Positions 34,169 to 43,023 of a stretch of DNA of 43,603 bases are shown one piece after another (the first letter of the stretch is position 1; every line of letters begins with the position of its first letter). Under the pieces are notes generated by a model, which saw only the letters and a list, made by a program, of their open reading frames with translations, was not told where the DNA came from and made no database searches. Source of the DNA: Candidatus Achromatium palustre (GTDB lineage: Bacteria; Pseudomonadota; Gammaproteobacteria; Chromatiales; Chromatiaceae); NCBI GenBank assembly GCA_001044195.1, contig LFCU01000073.1, positions 1-43,603 on the forward strand, given 5' to 3'. Both the position numbers and the translations under genes were made by a program.

Positions 34169-35428
34169 ATGTTTAGTAAAGATTTACAAATTGCAGAATA
34201 CGATGAGGAACTCTGGGCAGCTATACAAGCAGAAAAACAGCGCCAAGAAATGCATATCGAACTTATCGCCTCAGAAAATTACACAAGTCCTCGAGTACTA
34301 CAAGCTCAAGGAACAGTACTAACTAATAAATATGCTGAAGGCTACCCCAACAAACGCTATTATGGAGGCTGCGAGTTTGTAGATCAAGCCGAAGCCTTAG
34401 CTATACAGCGAGCCAAGCAGCTTTTTGGTGCTGATTATGCCAATGTGCAACCCCATTCTGGATCGCAGGCCAACGCCGCTGTATATATGGCCCTGTGCAA
34501 ACCAGGAGATACGGTGCTTGGGATGAGCCTAGCACATGGTGGCCACCTTACCCACGGAGCCAAACCTAACTTCTCTGGCAAACTTTATAATGCTATCCAA
34601 TACGGATTAGACCCAAAGACCGGAGAAATAGACTATGCTCAAGTAGAATCCCTGGCTTTAGAACACAAACCACGCATGATTGTAGCTGGATTTTCGGCCT
34701 ATTCACGCATTGTAGATTGGCAACGGTTTCGTGAAATTGCAGATAACATAGGTGCTTACTTAATGGTAGATATGGCACACGTTGCAGGTCTAATTGCTGT
34801 TGGATTATACCCTAGTCCAGTACAGATTGCTGATGTCACCACATCTACTACCCACAAGACTTTGCGAGGTCCTAGAGGTGGTATCATCTTGGCAAAAGCT
34901 AATCCAGAACTAGAGAAAAAGTTTAATTCCTTAGTCTTTCCTGGAATCCAAGGTGGCCCATTAATGCATGTAATAGCAGCTAAAGCTGTTGCCTTAAAAG
35001 AAGCGATGGAACCAGACTTTAAGCACTATCAACAGCAAGTATTAAACAATGCCCAAGCCATGGCACAAGTATTTATCAACCGTGGTTATGAAGTAATTTC
35101 TGGTGGTACTGATAATCATCTATTTCTAGTAAGCTTTGTTTCTCAAAAGCTAACTGGAAAAGACGTAGATGCTTGGCTAGGACAGGCTAATATTACCGTA
35201 AATAAGAATACCGTACCTAATGACCCACAATCACCGTTTATAACTAGTGGTATTAGGATTGGTACACCTGCGATTACTACTCGTGGTTTTAAAGAATCTG
35301 AGGCTACCTCATTGGCAGAGTGGATGTGCGACATAATAAAGCAACGCGGCGATGCTGCTGTTATTGCTTCAATAAAGGCTAAAGTTGCTGCTATATGTAA
35401 GAAATTTCCAGTCTATGAGCTAACCTAA
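34169..35428 (+). CDS. glyA: serine hydroxymethyltransferase
   Basis: This 419-residue protein is full length. It has [20 protein letters not shown] at the start, the [13 protein letters not shown]-binding turn and the active-site lysine in [13 protein letters not shown] (about residue 229-230). It interconverts serine and glycine while loading tetrahydrofolate with a one-carbon unit. It is followed by nrdR after 92 bases, the common gammaproteobacterial order. The gap before it (33910-34168) has a GGTGCGCA half-repeat near 34055 and a TTATTGAGAAGTT motif near 34083. Confidence 0.97.
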   Translation: MFSKDLQIAEYDEELWAAIQAEKQRQEMHIELIASENYTSPRVLQAQGTVLTNKYAEGYPNKRYYGGCEFVDQAEALAIQRAKQLFGADYANVQPHSGSQANAAVYMALCKPGDTVLGMSLAHGGHLTHGAKPNFSGKLYNAIQYGLDPKTGEIDYAQVESLALEHKPRMIVAGFSAYSRIVDWQRFREIADNIGAYLMVDMAHVAGLIAVGLYPSPVQIADVTTSTTHKTLRGPRGGIILAKANPELEKKFNSLVFPGIQGGPLMHVIAAKAVALKEAMEPDFKHYQQQVLNNAQAMAQVFINRGYEVISGGTDNHLFLVSFVSQKLTGKDVDAWLGQANITVNKNTVPNDPQSPFITSGIRIGTPAITTRGFKESEATSLAEWMCDIIKQRGDAAVIASIKAKVAAICKKFPVYELT

Positions 35429-35520
35429 TAGTCTAACCTAAGAGCTAACGTAATTCAAATAGATTAGTATAAACTATTATAGCTATATTTGCCATAATTT
35501 CACTAAAGTAGCATAAAATT

Positions 35521-36015
35521 ATGCGTTGCCCTTTCTGTGGCACTCAAGATACCAAAGTAGTAGATTCGCGTCTGACCAGTGAGGGTGATAAAGTACGTCG
35601 CCGCCGCGAATGTAGCTTTTGTAAAGAAAGGTTTACTACTTATGAGGGTGCTGAATTGCTGTTACCGCAAATAATTAAACGTAACGGTAATCGGGAGGCG
35701 TTTGATGAGCAAAAATTTCGTGTAGGTCTTAGACTGTCACTAGCAAAATGTCCAAAAGCTACAGAATATAGTGACATTATCGTCAGTCATGTTATGCATG
35801 TTTTAAATGTGTGTAATGAGCGTGAGATTACTTCGCAATATATTGGTGAAGTAGCATTAGCTAGGTTACGTGATTTGGATATAGCAGCTTATGTAAGATT
35901 CGCTTCGGTATATTATCAATTTGCAAGTCTCCAAGCTTTTCAAAAGGAAATAGAATGTATTCAGGAAAGCATAACGATTAAAGAAAGCAAACAATTGCAA
36001 CTTGATTTGTTTTAA
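35521..36015 (+). CDS. nrdR: transcriptional repressor NrdR
   Basis: The protein has 164 residues. A zinc ribbon is at residues 3-34 (MRCPFCGTQ, RRRECSFCKERFTTYE) and an ATP-cone at about 49-139 (IIKRNGNREAFDEQKFRVGL, YVRFASVYYQF). It represses ribonucleotide reductase genes when the ATP-cone is loaded with dATP. The last 20 residues form a short charged tail. Confidence 0.96.
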   Translation: MRCPFCGTQDTKVVDSRLTSEGDKVRRRRECSFCKERFTTYEGAELLLPQIIKRNGNREAFDEQKFRVGLRLSLAKCPKATEYSDIIVSHVMHVLNVCNEREITSQYIGEVALARLRDLDIAAYVRFASVYYQFASLQAFQKEIECIQESITIKESKQLQLDLF

Positions 36016-36055
36016 AAGATATAGATTTTTATCAAAGTTAATTTCTAAAAAAATT

Positions 36056-36155
36056 AGACATTATACCGATTTTAACTAAAATCTCGATTTCATCATGAAA
36101 AATTAAAAATTTTATCTATTAAATTCAGTTGATTATAAAAATCGGTATAATGTCT
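36056..36155. repeat. 100-bp inverted-repeat element, copy 2
   Basis: Inverted relative to 26694-26793 and identical but for one base (the A/G after CATGAT). It stands as T-element-A, so a TA target is plausible. It lies between nrdR and the hemerythrin pair. Confidence 0.9.
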
Positions 36156-36253
36156 ATTATATAATTATATAATCTGGATATACTGTTTTATAGATTCTAA
36201 TTAAGAATCTATAAGAATTTACTATGGGTTCTATACTATGGGTTCTATTATAT

Positions 36254-36694
36254 ATGAATTACTGGACTTGGGATAAATCTTTAAATCTTGGGATTACAAC
36301 TATAGATGCCCAACATCGGCACATCGCAGATTTCATTAATAAACTTATTGAAGCCAATATCACAGGAGATAATATTCTTACATCTCAAGCACTTATAGGA
36401 TTATTAGACTATACCATTACCCATTTTGCTTTTGAAGAAGCCTTAATAGCACAAACCAATTATCCTTTAATTGAAGGCCACAAAACAGCTCATAATGCCT
36501 TTGCCGAACGTATCAATCGATATAAAGAGCTGCATGAAGCAGGTAACGATATTGTCAAACCCCTTGCTAATGAACTCAAACTATGGCTTACCCAACATAT
36601 CAAAATTGAAGACAAACAATATGTACCGTATGTTAAAGAAAAAGTACATAATAGTTGGCTTAAAGCAGCCTTGACTAAATTTTTTGGTAAATAA
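36254..36694 (+). CDS. bacteriohemerythrin 1
   Basis: I chose the ATG at 36254 (146 residues). The upstream ATG at 36224 lies in a short duplicated stretch (ATGGGTTCTATACT...). The di-iron ligands are all present in order: TIDAQHRHI, ITHFAFEEALI, IEGHKTAHNAF and HIKIEDKQY. This is a single-domain four-helix bundle that binds oxygen reversibly. Its role may be O2 sensing, storage or delivery in a microaerobic cell. It is followed 2 bases later by a paralogue. Confidence 0.9.
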   Translation: MNYWTWDKSLNLGITTIDAQHRHIADFINKLIEANITGDNILTSQALIGLLDYTITHFAFEEALIAQTNYPLIEGHKTAHNAFAERINRYKELHEAGNDIVKPLANELKLWLTQHIKIEDKQYVPYVKEKVHNSWLKAALTKFFGK

Positions 36695-36696
36695 CC

Positions 36697-37167
36697 ATGG
36701 CTATAGAAAATATTGGACACAGGAGCTATTGGATTTGGGATCCATTCCTAGATTTAGGTATTGAGTCTATAGATAAACAGCACCGCCGTATTGTGGATTT
36801 TATTAATGACCTGCATGAAGCCCATACATCCCACAATAGATTATCCGTAGCACGTACTTTAGATGATCTAGTTGATTATACTGTTACTCATTTTGCATTT
36901 GAAGAACAGTTAATGAAGGCTGCTAAGTATCCTCTTTATGATGAGCATATTAAAAATCATGCTTCATTTACAGCCCATATCTATCAGTATAAACAACGCT
37001 ATGAGGCTGGAGAAGACATAGTGTTGCCACTAATATCTAAATTAAAATTATGGTTGATTCATCATATAGATGTTGAGGATAGAAAATATATTCCTTATGT
37101 GAATAAGAATACAACGCAAAGTTGGATTCAAACAGCTTTAACGCAATTTTGGAAATTAACATCCTGA
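36697..37167 (+). CDS. bacteriohemerythrin 2
   Basis: The protein has 156 residues. Ligands are SIDKQHRRI, VTHFAFEEQLM, YDEHIKNHASF and HIDVEDRKY. It starts two bases after the stop of hemerythrin 1, so the two are co-transcribed. They clearly arose by tandem duplication (same layout, many shared residues) but have diverged well at DNA level, so the duplication is old. Confidence 0.92.
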   Translation: MAIENIGHRSYWIWDPFLDLGIESIDKQHRRIVDFINDLHEAHTSHNRLSVARTLDDLVDYTVTHFAFEEQLMKAAKYPLYDEHIKNHASFTAHIYQYKQRYEAGEDIVLPLISKLKLWLIHHIDVEDRKYIPYVNKNTTQSWIQTALTQFWKLTS

Positions 37168-37213
37168 TATATTTAAAATTCTAAAATTAAACACTGCAAC
37201 CATCCCACTAAAA

Positions 37214-37600
37214 TCAACAATATTTAACGCCTAAACTGAAATATGCTTTGAATTTATCCAAAATATCATTAATTGCCTGGCTTAATAATAGCGTGTCAAA
37301 AAAATTAGATCTGGCATATATGTCATGCGTAAAAATATATCGTTCTCCAATTCATCTTCTTGGTCTAAAACTAAATTCTAAAACCAAATCAGTATACACT
37401 CTTATGACTGAAAAAAGTTCAGATTTGGCTTTTAGATTAAATTGGGCTAAATCTATTTGGCTTGCATCCACAGTAAGTTCCGGCATAACTGTGAACTGTT
37501 CAGTAGCAAATAATATCCTGGTTAATCTACCAGCTATTAAACTATATCGTGAAGACATGTTGGAGTTTAAATTTTCAAAAGAGTTAGTTATAGGATGCAA
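37214..37600 (-). pseudogene. broken Uma2 family gene
   Basis: Three frames on the minus strand join to an Uma2 protein. First, SRYSLIAGRLTRILFATEQ and FTVMPELTVDAS, running to EFSFRPRR. Then DELENDIFLRMTYMPDLIFL. Then TLLLSQAINDILDKFKAYFS and LGVKYC with a stop at 37214. The order matches the VxPELTxD, RMTxMPLLxxE and SPTQxxxDxxDKFxxYxxLGV blocks of the family. At least two frameshifts and a lost C-terminus make it non-functional. It is unlike the intact copy at 14258-14719. Confidence 0.65.
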
Positions 37601-37950
<350 letters not shown>

Positions 37951-38643
37951 ATGAATGATTCAATAGCTAAAAATCAATCAACTCCACAAGATAGTGGAAA
38001 AAAACAAACTACTAGAATGCGGCAAGGAAAGCTGGAGGATATCCCTAAAGTTAGTGCTATTGCCTCCGCTTATTTGGGAGAAGAAACGCTAGATAATGCA
38101 ATTATAGAACGTTGGTTTAATGCTAACAACGAAGTTCTTAAAATAATAGAATGTGACCATAATCCACATACCCAAGAAAAACAATGGCATGTATGTGGCT
38201 ATTATATTTTATTGCCACTTATAGGTTCCTTTGCAGAACTTATCAAAAAAGATGCTATCCCACATGAAGATATTCCAGCTTCTGCTATTCAAGATTACTC
38301 AAATCCGGAAGTATCTTCTGTATTTTTCATTGACCTTATGGCCCATTATCCAATCTGTAAGGGCAAATACTGTGGTCAAGTAGCAGCTACACGCATATTT
38401 TACGATTTAGCACATACACTAAATGGTTTTACCAGCCATTATCCTCATATTCAAGAAATCATAGCCATGCCCATGACTAAAGAAAGTAAGGTAATGACAA
38501 AACGTTTCGGCTTCCTAAAAGATCCTAAATTTAAAAGTCATCCGGGATGGGAATTGTGGACTATACCAACCGATAAGCTCGCAGAACAAGCACCTAATTT
38601 CATCAAACGGATGGCAAGTAGATTTGAATCAATCTTGAACTAA
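37951..38643 (+). CDS. GNAT-like acetyltransferase, divergent
   Basis: The protein has 230 residues. The start of a GNAT fold is suggested by TRMRQGKLEDIPKVSAIASA (about 21-40). The core strand reads SSVFFIDLMAHYPICKGKYC (about 126-145), followed by a helix that should hold the acetyl-CoA loop (GKYCGQVAATRIFYDLAHTL). MTKRFGFLKDP near 183 fits the usual GF motif after the last helix. The acetyl-CoA loop is not the classical Q/RxxGxG/A, so the assignment is moderate. It lies between two copies of a 196-bp repeat and may have moved as a unit. Confidence 0.55.
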   Translation: MNDSIAKNQSTPQDSGKKQTTRMRQGKLEDIPKVSAIASAYLGEETLDNAIIERWFNANNEVLKIIECDHNPHTQEKQWHVCGYYILLPLIGSFAELIKKDAIPHEDIPASAIQDYSNPEVSSVFFIDLMAHYPICKGKYCGQVAATRIFYDLAHTLNGFTSHYPHIQEIIAMPMTKESKVMTKRFGFLKDPKFKSHPGWELWTIPTDKLAEQAPNFIKRMASRFESILN

Positions 38644-38648
38644 ATATA

Positions 38649-38844
38649 AGCCAGGTAGGGTGCGCACTGCACACCTTCCATTTAAACCGTTAATTTATAA
38701 TGCGCAGTAGCGATAGGTAGGGCTTTTACAGCCTTTCCCCAGTTCCAAACTGGACGTGCGACTTTCACCACATCTGGCTTTCCAGAATAATCGCCGATGT
38801 TTGGCATAACATCTAAATTTGTAGGGTGTGCAGTGCGCACCCTA
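38649..38844 (-). repeat. 196-bp repeat with group II intron domain V/VI, copy 2
   Basis: Same length and orientation as 37665-37860. Domain V lies at 38747-38781, but here AGCCAGA faces TCCAGTT, giving two mismatches in the lower stem, so this copy has decayed. The sequence from 38845 to 38922 is non-coding. Confidence 0.72.
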
Positions 38845-38922
38845 CTACTAAAAACAGCTCCTAAAGCTCCTATTAAAGACATAAAAAAATGTATGAAGAT
38901 TATTGTGGCATAAGGTGCCAGA

Positions 38923-39290
38923 ATGAACACCCTAGGTTCTTCGGTCATTCTCGTCAATAGTGCGTATACTTCGCAAATGGATAGCCGCCACGGAATCCTG
39001 TTGGGCAAACGTAGCGGAGGTTCATTTTACTGTTTCGACGGGGTAGTGTTACAAGCTGACGAGAATGCTGCGCGAAACGTTTTAGCAAGACTTTGCGATC
39101 AGGAGATAGATCGTTGGATGCCTTTTCAAAAAGTAAAATCCATCTTGCAAAAACGGACTGAGCGACTACGGTTGGGACTGCTCAACCAGGACTCTAGTTG
39201 CAATTTATCAAAATTATCAACAGAGAGCGAATTATCTAAAAATGTCTAGCTTTGTCCAAGTTTTTAGGAACAGTAGTGAGTAGTTATCTT
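38923..39290 (+). pseudogene. IS605-type tnpB 3' remnant with right end
   Basis: It reads VNSAYTSQMDSRHGILLGKR, then FYCFDGVVLQADENAARNVL and onward to ELSKNV at 39249. NSAYTSQ is the block before the TnpB zinc finger and ADENAARN holds the last catalytic Asp; the Cys pairs of the finger are missing. About 300 N-terminal residues are lost. The GGTTGGGACTGCTCAACCAG hairpin and the TTTTTAGGAACAG end (to about 39274) match the relics at 1-252 and 16450-16560. It ends just before the kinase-FGE gene. Confidence 0.75.
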
Positions 39291-39307
39291 TAGTGAAAAC
39301 AAATTAA

Positions 39308-42300
39308 ATGCAATTTATAACTAATCTAACTGGCTTTGTTTTAGGCCAGGCTCTATCTGAATTAGGGCATCAGGGACTGGAACAATTACGCCAGCATTAT
39401 GCCGATCCGAAGCAAGAGCTTACTAAGGCTCTAAATCAGGCTAATACTCGTGCTTGGCGCGTCTTAGAACTAGCCTGTGCCGAAAATTCTGTAGCTTCTT
39501 GGCTCAAACAACGCTTGCTTACGGGAGCCGAGCAAGGTGTGTTAGCACCGTTGCGTACCTATTTACAAACTCAAGCCCCAGAATTTAAAAATACCTGTCT
39601 AACCCAGTTACGAGCAGCTAAGACCGCTGGTTTATTAACTCCCGATCCGAGTGGTCAAAAACTTTTAGCCGTCTGGTCGCAGGATTTTAGTTCGCAAGCA
39701 GCACCAGAATTACAGCTTAAAAAACTTACGCAAACCTTGCATACCGATCTACAGGCCACCTATCCAGAGTTGACGCAATTATTAACAGCCATAGACCCAC
39801 AATGGCTGCCACAAGCCTTTAGCTATTTTTTACGTCATGCCGTAGCTACTTATCCAACCTTACGCGAAATGCTTAAGTTTGGTTATTTGCAACATATTCG
39901 CCAAGAGCAGAATCTAGGTTTTGCGGCTTTAGAAGAATTATTAAGTGCGCAGGGTACAGCACTAGAGTCGGAATTAGAGCAGATCGGCTCTAGCATGACC
40001 GAAATATTAGAAATGCAGCAGCAAATCTACGCTAAATTAACCGTTAGTGCTCGTAAAGGTGGTATTTCGCCACGTTTATCTTCCGTATTGCGTAGCTCTT
40101 CAGATGCCAGATTATTGGAAGAGATGGAACAGCGTCTAGTTAAGTTACCAGAGACTGCCCATACGCCAGAGATCCTAGATGCCATTGGTCGCCTAGCTGT
40201 TGCTGTCGGTAAATTTGACATTGGTCAACAGCATTTTACGCAAGCAGCTACGGCGGCTAAAGAATTAGGAGCCGATAAGACGCAAGAAGCTGAAGCCCAT
40301 TATAATACTTATCGTACTCTATTAGAACAGCAACAATGGGAACCGGCATTACAGGCGTTATTAACAGCAGCTACATTGGATCCACTAAACTTTGCGCCAT
40401 TTCCGTTAGCGAAATATACACCACAAAAGATTTTAGGTGCGGGTGGTTTTGGGGTTGCTTTCTTGTGTCAGGATGAGCATTTTGCCGAATCAGTAGTCAT
40501 CAAAAGCCTGTATCAAGAAGAATTAGACCGTAACATTACCGATGTATTTCAGGAAGGTAGAATCTTACGTCGTCTCCAGCATCCAGGGATTATTGATGTC
40601 ATATATGCTGACTATGCAGATACTGATAATAAGCAACGCCCGTTTTTAGTCATGGAATATTTTCCTGGCCAGTCTTTAACGCAGTATATAGAACGGCATG
40701 GTAGCTTATCCGTCGAGCAAACTTTAGCCTTAGCTAAGTTAATGGCCGAAGCCCTCCAAGCAGCACATGCGCAAGGGGTATGGCATCGCGATCTAAAACC
40801 AGATAATTTGCTAGTGCGTAGGGAACAGGATGCTTGGCAGATTAAGCTCATCGATTTTGGTTTAGCCGTAGCTGGGCAGCAGGTAGTCAAAACCGTAGTT
40901 ACAGGTTTAGCAAGTAAATCTATTCTGGGCTTAAGTTTAGGTGGAACTTATCAGTATTCAGCACCAGAACAGTTAGGGATACAAACAGCTAAGATTGGTC
41001 CCTGGTCGGATGTCTATGCGTTTGGCAAGACTTTAAGTTTTGCTATCTTTAATACCGTGCAACCGACATTACGTCATTATCGGAAGCTGGGTGATAATAA
41101 TTTAGCTGATTTGTTAAGTGACTGTTTGGAACAGGATCCCAAAGATCGACCGCAAGATTTTACGGCGGTGTTACAGGCATTAGGTATTAAAGAATCTACG
41201 CCTATTAGTCCGCCACCTATAATTGCAACGACTAATCCTGATTTAGCACAACAGCAACGGGAAGGCTTACTCAAGCTAAAGCTCAAATCACAATACGAAG
41301 CAGGACTAAAACGCTTGCAAGAACGGGAAGAGCAACGTAAACAAGAGGCGGAACTTAAACGTCAGCAAGAACTAGAAGCACAACGTAAGCGAGAGGCAGA
41401 AGCCAAACGCCAACAGGAATTAGCAGAGCGACGTAAACGGGAAGTTGAAGCATTACCAAATATTCATGGTTGGACGACTCACAAAGAATGCAAGGTAAAA
41501 CGTTCAGGTTTTATGGGTATGTTGGGCATGACCAGAACCGGAACTGGTGTGGATGATGCTTCACGAGTGCAAGCTTTGCAACAGCAAGTAGCTCAAGCAT
41601 TAGGGCAATCGGTTAATTTTCGTGATCAATTAGCCAATGGTCAACCCGGACCAGAAATGGTTCTTATCCCACCTGGTAAATTCTTGATGGGATCACCGGA
41701 GACTGAGAAAGGCAGAACTAATTCTGAAAAGCAACATGAGGTAACTATTAGTAAGCCATTTGCTATTGGCAAATATCAGGTTACTAATGCCCAATATCGA
41801 CTCTTTCGGCCTCAGCATAATAGTGGTAATTATGCCTTTCGGCCTCAGCATGGTAGTGGTAAGTATGAAGGTTTATCATTAAATGACGATGAGCAGCCAG
41901 TAGTAAGAGTCTCGTGGCAGGATGCAGCAGCCTATTGTGCATGGCTATCCGAGCAGACTGGTAAAAGCTATCGCTTGGCTACCGAAGCAGAGTGGGAATA
42001 TGCCTGTAGGGCAGGGACCGCTACCTCCCGTTATTGGGGAGATGATCCAGATCAGGCTTGTCAATATGCTAATGTGCATGATCTTACTTCTAAGAGACGT
42101 TTTAGTGACTTAACTTGGACGAATCATAATTGTGATAATGGCTATGCAGTAACAGCTCCTGTAGGGCAATTTAAGCCTAATGCGTTTGGCTTATACGATA
42201 TGCTAGGTAATGTCTGGGAGTTTACCTGCTCAGCTTGGGCTAAACCATATGATGGCAGAGAAAAAGTATGCAGTAATAGTGATAGTGGTGTATGTCGTGG

Positions 42301-42409
42301 CGGTTCCTGGAAAAACGATCCGAGTAACGTCCGTGCAGCCAACCGTAGCAGCTGCACCGGCGGTCCGTACGACTCCAAAGGGTTTCGTATTGTTGGCGAG
42401 GACTTGTAA
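39308..42409 (+). CDS. Ser/Thr protein kinase - FGE-sulfatase fusion with likely DGR variable C-terminus
   Basis: The protein has 1033 residues. Residues 1-250 are an unrecognised helical domain and about 270-365 a TPR-like part. Residues 372-640 are a Hanks-type kinase with ILGAGGFGVAF, VVIKSL (Lys about 398), WHRDLKPDNLLV, LIDFGLA and YSAPEQ, all catalytic residues present. A Glu/Arg/Gln coiled coil lies at about 655-720. Residues about 775-1033 are an FGE-sulfatase (C-type-lectin-like) domain with MVLIPPGKFLMGSPETEKG, YRLATEAEWEYACRAG and GLYDMLGNVWEFTCSAW. It has no membrane helix and is probably cytoplasmic. The last 35 residues (RGGSW...KGFRIVGEDL) have the layout of DGR variable regions. 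The FGE domain contains an 11-residue tandem duplication (FRPQHxSGxY). The start fits but has no strong ribosome binding site. Confidence 0.9.
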   Translation: MQFITNLTGFVLGQALSELGHQGLEQLRQHYADPKQELTKALNQANTRAWRVLELACAENSVASWLKQRLLTGAEQGVLAPLRTYLQTQAPEFKNTCLTQLRAAKTAGLLTPDPSGQKLLAVWSQDFSSQAAPELQLKKLTQTLHTDLQATYPELTQLLTAIDPQWLPQAFSYFLRHAVATYPTLREMLKFGYLQHIRQEQNLGFAALEELLSAQGTALESELEQIGSSMTEILEMQQQIYAKLTVSARKGGISPRLSSVLRSSSDARLLEEMEQRLVKLPETAHTPEILDAIGRLAVAVGKFDIGQQHFTQAATAAKELGADKTQEAEAHYNTYRTLLEQQQWEPALQALLTAATLDPLNFAPFPLAKYTPQKILGAGGFGVAFLCQDEHFAESVVIKSLYQEELDRNITDVFQEGRILRRLQHPGIIDVIYADYADTDNKQRPFLVMEYFPGQSLTQYIERHGSLSVEQTLALAKLMAEALQAAHAQGVWHRDLKPDNLLVRREQDAWQIKLIDFGLAVAGQQVVKTVVTGLASKSILGLSLGGTYQYSAPEQLGIQTAKIGPWSDVYAFGKTLSFAIFNTVQPTLRHYRKLGDNNLADLLSDCLEQDPKDRPQDFTAVLQALGIKESTPISPPPIIATTNPDLAQQQREGLLKLKLKSQYEAGLKRLQEREEQRKQEAELKRQQELEAQRKREAEAKRQQELAERRKREVEALPNIHGWTTHKECKVKRSGFMGMLGMTRTGTGVDDASRVQALQQQVAQALGQSVNFRDQLANGQPGPEMVLIPPGKFLMGSPETEKGRTNSEKQHEVTISKPFAIGKYQVTNAQYRLFRPQHNSGNYAFRPQHGSGKYEGLSLNDDEQPVVRVSWQDAAAYCAWLSEQTGKSYRLATEAEWEYACRAGTATSRYWGDDPDQACQYANVHDLTSKRRFSDLTWTNHNCDNGYAVTAPVGQFKPNAFGLYDMLGNVWEFTCSAWAKPYDGREKVCSNSDSGVCRGGSWKNDPSNVRAANRSSCTGGPYDSKGFRIVGEDL
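41813..41878 (+). repeat. 33-bp in-frame tandem duplication
   Basis: TTTCGGCCTCAGCATAATAG and TTTCGGCCTCAGCATGGTAG start two adjacent 33-base units encoding FRPQHNSGNYA and FRPQHGSGKYE. The copies differ at a few bases. It lies in the FGE domain where other family members have a single loop. Confidence 0.8.
42300..42400 (+). other. candidate DGR variable region (VR)
   Basis: From the GGSW motif (Trp codon 42308-42310) to GGGTTTCGTATTGTTGGC the sequence is clearly more GC-rich than the rest of the gene. Asn-type positions carry AGC, AGC, TGC, ACC, GGC, TAC, GAC and TCC codons, as expected when AAC codons of a template are changed at adenines. The invariant GFR...V end would be the IMH side. 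No template repeat or reverse transcriptase is in the window. Confidence 0.5.
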
Positions 42410-42417
42410 CTCTTTTT

Positions 42418-42467
42418 ATCGTTCCCACGCTCTGCGTGGGAATGCATCTTGGACGCTCTGCGTCCTC
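42418..42467. repeat. REP unit 1
   Basis: CGTTCCCACGCTCTGCGTGG followed by GGACGCTCTGCGTCC: two small hairpins in a row. It starts 9 bases after the kinase-FGE stop and may serve as its transcript-end hairpin. Confidence 0.85.
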
Positions 42468-42487
42468 AGTAAAAATGGTAAATTTTT

Positions 42488-42540
42488 ATCGTTCCCACGC
42501 TCTGCTTAGGGATGTCATCCTGGACGCTCTGCGTCCTCAA
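42488..42540. repeat. REP unit 2
   Basis: Same orientation as unit 1, with the changed core GCTCTGCTTAGGGATGTCAT, which recurs in the unit at 42945-42995. Confidence 0.85.
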
Positions 42541-42692
42541 TAAAAATGGTAAATTTGTGTCGTAGCCAGATAGGATACACATTGTGTACCTTTTATTATT
42601 TACACATTGCCCCACATTTATTGATTTGTGGCTTTACCAAAAAAAGATACGCTACCTAGCTATCCAATATTAATTCGATCTTGGATAATGTA

Positions 42693-42741
42693 GGACGCAG
42701 AGCGTCCAGGATGCATTCCCACGCAGAGCGTGGGAACGATA
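42693..42741. repeat. REP unit 3 (inverted)
   Basis: GGACGCAGAGCGTCC then ATTCCCACGCAGAGCGTGGG; inverted relative to units 1 and 2. Confidence 0.85.
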
Positions 42742-42794
42742 AAAATAACAAAAGGTATACAATGTGTACTCTACCTGGCTTATCATTTTATCGA

Positions 42795-42843
42795 GGACGC
42801 AGAGCGTCCAGGATGCATTCCCACGCAGAGCGTGGGAACGATA
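42795..42843. repeat. REP unit 4 (inverted)
   Basis: Same 49 bases as unit 3. Confidence 0.85.
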
Positions 42844-42944
42844 AAACGATAAAAAATATTATTAGGATTGGTTTTGTTACTTTTTAGCTCAATTCTACTT
42901 CTAATTGTGACAGCAATTACAAGAACGATTTTACATGTGATTTT

Positions 42945-42995
42945 ATCGTTCCCACGCTCTGCTTAGGGATGTCATTCTGGACGCTCTACGTCCCA
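42945..42995. repeat. REP unit 5 (forward), left of the transposase
   Basis: CGTTCCCACGCTCTGCTTAG ... GGACGCTCTACGTCC. With unit 6 it brackets the transposase gene as an inverted pair. Confidence 0.85.
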
Positions 42996-43023
42996 ATTTA
43001 CATATCCTCAGGAATAATTTTCT

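Larger units (their letters stand above)
42541..43023. other. gap between kinase-FGE and transposase genes
   Basis: It is filled by REP units at 42693-42741 and 42795-42843 (inverted) and 42945-42995 (forward). A doubled motif about TACACATTGTGTACC (near 42573) and ACAATGTGTACTCTACC (near 42758) forms an inverted pair. No gene is seen. Confidence 0.6.

Noticed and set aside
38682-39008. 108-codon frame on the minus strand
   Set aside because: Spans the intron-tail repeat and the antisense of the tnpB remnant; composite by chance.
42681-42887. 68-codon frame with repeated RRASRMHSHAERGND
   Set aside because: Direct translation of two REP units; not a gene.
42418-43000. Possible CRISPR array
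   Set aside because: Repeats are in both orientations, at irregular spacing, and each is a double hairpin next to a RAYT gene; no cas genes. They are REPs.
42410-43023. DGR template repeat or accessory gene just downstream of the variable region
   Set aside because: I looked for an AAC-rich copy of 42300-42400 and a reverse transcriptase; only REPs and a RAYT are there.
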